Positions 61,598 through 64,000 of a stretch of 64,000 nucleotides of DNA are shown here, piece by piece. The DNA is from Pannonibacter tanglangensis (GTDB taxonomy: Bacteria > Pseudomonadota > Alphaproteobacteria > Rhizobiales > Stappiaceae), in the NCBI RefSeq assembly GCF_009915685.1, contig NZ_JAABLP010000002.1; one strand, 5' to 3'. Below the pieces are notes generated by a model. It had not been told where the DNA came from and did not search any database. It was given only the letters and a program-made list of their open reading frames with translations. Position numbers and translations under genes: made by a program. Numbering within the stretch: position 1 is the first letter of the stretch; the number at the start of each line of letters is the position of its first letter.

Positions 61598-62371
61598 ATG
61601 GCAGTACACGATCCCTCCCTGCAACAGGACGAGCGGCGCGACACGACGCTGCGGGATCTCCGGCGCAGCGCGCTCTTGGTGCTCGGTGGACTGGTCGCGC
61701 TGGCGGTTCCGGCCTATGCGGGGGCGGTGGAGTTTCTGGATCTCGGCCGCCCGGTTGCCATCGTTGCCACGGCGCTGCTGCTCGCCATCTTTGCCCTGGT
61801 GCTGCGCGGCCTGCCGGCGCATGGCCATGACCGCTTCGGGCCGGCCAATGCGGTCACCGCGCTCAGGGCCGTGCTTGTGTGCCTGATCACGGCGGCGGTC
61901 TGCCTCGATGCCCTGCCGCAGGAGGGGCCGGCTGCCTGGATCATGGTCGCGCTGGTCGTCATCGCCCTGTCGCTCGACGGCGTCGACGGCCTTCTGGCGC
62001 GCCGGCTCGGGCAGGAGTCCGATCTTGGTGCCCGCTTCGACATGGAAGTCGATGCGCTGCTGATCCTCGCGCTCTCGGCGGCGGCCTTCCTGCTCGACAA
62101 GGCCGGGGCCTGGGTGCTGCTGATCGGGCTGATGCGCTACGGTTTCGTCCTGGCGCAATATCCGCTGCCGCAGCTGGCGCTGCCGCTGCCGCCCTCCTTT
62201 CGGCGCAAGCTCGTCTGCGTGGTGCAGGTCGGGGTGCTCTGTCTCGTGCTGGTGCCCGGCCTGGGCGCGCCCCTGTCCACGGGGCTCGCGGCTCTCGCGC
62301 TGGCGCTCCTGGCCTATTCCTTTGCCGTCGATACCCTCTACCTGCTGCGCCAACCCGAGGCCCGTCCATGA
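61598..62371 (+). CDS. CDP-alcohol phosphatidyltransferase family protein
   Basis: This is a 257-aa membrane protein with six or so helices. The full family motif D-G-x2-A-R-x8-G-x3-D-x3-D lies at D130 to D152 (DGLLARRLGQESDLGARFDMEVD). Enzymes of this type transfer a phospho-group from a CDP-linked donor to an alcohol (phospholipid head-group synthesis). The start at 61598 has GAGGACAGG before it; the upstream in-frame extension is Arg/Gly-rich and unlikely. It is coupled to the FkbM-type gene. Confidence 0.86.
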   Translation: MAVHDPSLQQDERRDTTLRDLRRSALLVLGGLVALAVPAYAGAVEFLDLGRPVAIVATALLLAIFALVLRGLPAHGHDRFGPANAVTALRAVLVCLITAAVCLDALPQEGPAAWIMVALVVIALSLDGVDGLLARRLGQESDLGARFDMEVDALLILALSAAAFLLDKAGAWVLLIGLMRYGFVLAQYPLPQLALPLPPSFRRKLVCVVQVGVLCLVLVPGLGAPLSTGLAALALALLAYSFAVDTLYLLRQPEARP

Positions 62372-63147
62372 CCGCAACTGCCGAGACCCTGCCTGCCGGT
62401 GCCGCCGCCCGGCTGAAGACCGCGCTGGGCGTCGCCCGGTCGCTGGTCATCTACTACGGCCAGCCCTGGCGCCGCGCGGCGCTGAAGCGGTTCTACCGCG
62501 AGCTGGTCGCGCCGGGTGATCTCGTGTTCGACATCGGGGCCCATGTGGGCAGCCGCAGCCAGACACTCCTGTCGCTGGGGGCGCGGGTGGTGGCCGTGGA
62601 ACCGCAGCCCGCCTTTGCCGCCCTCCTCGACCGGCACCTGGCGTCGCGCCTGGTGGCGCTGGAGCGCGTCGCGGTCGGGGCCGAGGAGGGCGAGGTGACG
62701 TTGCGCATCTCCAGCCGCCATCCCACCGTGACGACCGTCTCGGACCGGTTCATCGACGGCGTGCGCGACACCGACGGGTTTCGCGAGGTCGTCTGGGACC
62801 AGGCGATCACCCTGCCGATGACGACGCTCGACCGGCTGATCGCCAGCCATGGCCTGCCCGCCTTCTGCAAGATCGACGTGGAAGGGGCGGAGGCGGACAT
62901 CCTGCGGGGCCTGTCCCAGCCGGTCGCGCTGATCGCCTTCGAGTACATTCCGGCCATGCCGGCGATCACGCGCGAGGCCGTGGCGCGGCTGATGCAGCTC
63001 GGCCCCTACCGCTTCAACCGCGTCATCGGCGAAACGCATCGCTTCGTCTCGTCCGGCTGGGTCGATGCTGCGACCCTGCTGGCGGGCCTCGACGCGCTGC
63101 CGCCGGATGCGCCCTCCGGTGATGTCTACGCCCGGCTCGCCGCGTGA
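62368..63147 (+). CDS. FkbM-family methyltransferase
   Basis: This is a 259-aa SAM methyltransferase with motif I LVFDIGAHVGSRSQTLLSLGARVVAVEPQP around residues 51-80 and CKIDVEGAEADILRGL near 170, which are typical of the FkbM family that methylates hydroxyls on sugars or polyketides. It overlaps the CDP-alcohol transferase stop (ATGA). The two together suggest a modified polar-lipid or glycoconjugate product. The real substrate is unknown. Confidence 0.82.
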   Translation: MTATAETLPAGAAARLKTALGVARSLVIYYGQPWRRAALKRFYRELVAPGDLVFDIGAHVGSRSQTLLSLGARVVAVEPQPAFAALLDRHLASRLVALERVAVGAEEGEVTLRISSRHPTVTTVSDRFIDGVRDTDGFREVVWDQAITLPMTTLDRLIASHGLPAFCKIDVEGAEADILRGLSQPVALIAFEYIPAMPAITREAVARLMQLGPYRFNRVIGETHRFVSSGWVDAATLLAGLDALPPDAPSGDVYARLAA

Positions 63148-63170
63148 GGTCGCCTCCGGACTGGCGCGCC

Positions 63171-64000
63171 TCAGCGCGGGGCCCGCAGCCGTGCAAGCAG
63201 CGCGCCCACGAGGATCAGGCCGCCCGGCAGGGCCGTTCCGGCGAGGCTCAGGAGCCCGTAGACGAGGCTCGCGGCGACGCCCTCGGCGGCCGTGAAGCCG
63301 AACAGCGGCCACAGGGCCGCGGCCGCCGCCTCACGCGTGCCCCAGCCGCCGATGCCGACCGGGATCAGCATGGTCAGCAGGCACAGCGGGATCGCGGTGA
63401 GGGCGGCAACCGGAGGCAGGGGCGCTCCCACCGCATCGGAGGCAATCAGGAAGATCGCCACATAGGTGGCGACGATCAGGCCGCTCAGTCCGAGCTGGAC
63501 CAGCCAGGCGCCGTCGCTCCAGAAGGCAGCGCGCAGATCCGGTCCGAGCGCTGCCAGACGTCGCCGGAACAGGATCACCAGGCCTGCCAGGAGCACGGCG
63601 ACCAGGATCGCCCCGCCGGTCAGCAGACCGGCCGCTGCCGTTCCGCCGGTCAGCAGACCGGCCGCCGTCGTCCCGCCGTCGCCGGCCGGTGCCGCGCCGA
63701 CCGATGCCCCGCCGGGCAGGCCCGGCGGCAGGGACATCGGCAGCGGGATCTCGCGCGCCAGCACCAGCGGCCAGGCCAGCAGGCCCACAGCCGTGAGCAG
63801 GAAGAAGGCAAGCTGGCCCGACAGGCGTTCCAGCACCACCGTGGTGGCGGCGCGCTTCCAGCCGCCGGGATGGTCCTGTCCGCTGCGGTAGATCCGGGCC
63901 GCGTCGCCCGCCACGCCGCCGGGCAGGAGCTGGTTGAGGCCGCTGCCCATGTAGTAGTCCGCCACCGCCCGGCCCAATCCCATCGGATGGCCGAGCCGGC
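63171..64000 (-). CDS. UPF0104/LPG-synthase-like membrane protein (5' end beyond window)
   Basis: This is the C-terminal 270 or more residues of a polytopic membrane protein of the lysylphosphatidylglycerol-synthase transmembrane (UPF0104) family. ADYYMGSGLNQLLPGGVAGDAARIYR is its signature, and several helices follow with CLLTMLIPVGIGGWGTREAAAAALWP. The frame stays open to the window edge, so the start is missing. A tandem 8-10-residue repeat (AAGLLTGGTAAAGLLTGGA) lies in a loop. It converges on the FkbM gene with a 23-bp gap. Confidence 0.82.
   Translation of the reverse strand, partial: RLGHPMGLGRAVADYYMGSGLNQLLPGGVAGDAARIYRSGQDHPGGWKRAATTVVLERLSGQLAFFLLTAVGLLAWPLVLAREIPLPMSLPPGLPGGASVGAAPAGDGGTTAAGLLTGGTAAAGLLTGGAILVAVLLAGLVILFRRRLAALGPDLRAAFWSDGAWLVQLGLSGLIVATYVAIFLIASDAVGAPLPPVAALTAIPLCLLTMLIPVGIGGWGTREAAAAALWPLFGFTAAEGVAASLVYGLLSLAGTALPGGLILVGALLARLRAPR

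Overview
The window is the photosynthesis gene cluster (PGC) of a purple, GC-rich alphaproteobacterium, followed by an amino-acid uptake locus and an unusual pterin/flavin-like gene set. The PGC encodes bacteriochlorophyll a synthesis, the type-2 reaction centre with LH1, a tetraheme PufC, spheroidene-type carotenoid enzymes, and the regulators PpsR and a PpaA/AerR-like protein. The only Mg-protoporphyrin cyclase present is the oxygen-dependent AcsF. No bchE, LH2 (puc) genes or crtA lie in the window. This suggests an aerobic or facultative anoxygenic phototroph, perhaps Hyphomicrobiales/Rhodobacterales-like. The taxonomic guess is inference.

Layout. 0.9-11.6 kb, mostly minus strand: ppaA-like, a small ORF, dxs, cytochrome c2, tspO (plus strand), orf111-bchP-pucC-like, bchG and ppsR. 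12.4-28.9 kb, plus strand: bchFNBHLM-lhaA-puhABC-orf101-acsF-puhE-hemA-idi. 29.8-40.9 kb, minus strand: crtEF-bchCXYZ-pufQBALMC, transcribed toward the left end. 41.0-43.5 kb, plus strand: crtDC. 43.6-50.7 kb, minus strand: bchIDO-crtIB-orf92.

Many gene pairs are joined by ATGA overlaps, so translational coupling is widespread. Nine sites of the PpsR/CrtJ type (TGT-N12-ACA, seven with a TGTCAAT...TTGACA-like core) precede dxs, bchG, bchF, bchC, the crtE/crtD divergent region and bchI. This ties isoprenoid supply, pigment synthesis and antenna/reaction-centre expression to one repressor.

50.9-56.2 kb is a polar amino-acid ABC transporter with an M14/AstE-like deacylase. It is divergent from an RpiR-type regulator, and a 24-bp near-perfect palindrome lies between them.

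56.5-64.0 kb holds cytochrome b561, a RibD C-terminal-type reductase, a SAM methyltransferase, a GT4-like glycosyltransferase, a PTPS/QueD-like protein with altered active-site residues, a BchC-like dehydrogenase, a CDP-alcohol phosphatidyltransferase, an FkbM methyltransferase and a partial LPG-synthase-like (UPF0104) membrane protein. I do not recognise this set as a characterised pathway. It is the best candidate here for an undescribed system. Other oddities are a crtC reading frame with no usable start codon, a PpaA N-terminal motif repeated in an upstream small ORF, and short tandem-repeat expansions in and between photosynthesis genes. No tRNA, rRNA, CRISPR array or insertion sequence was seen.
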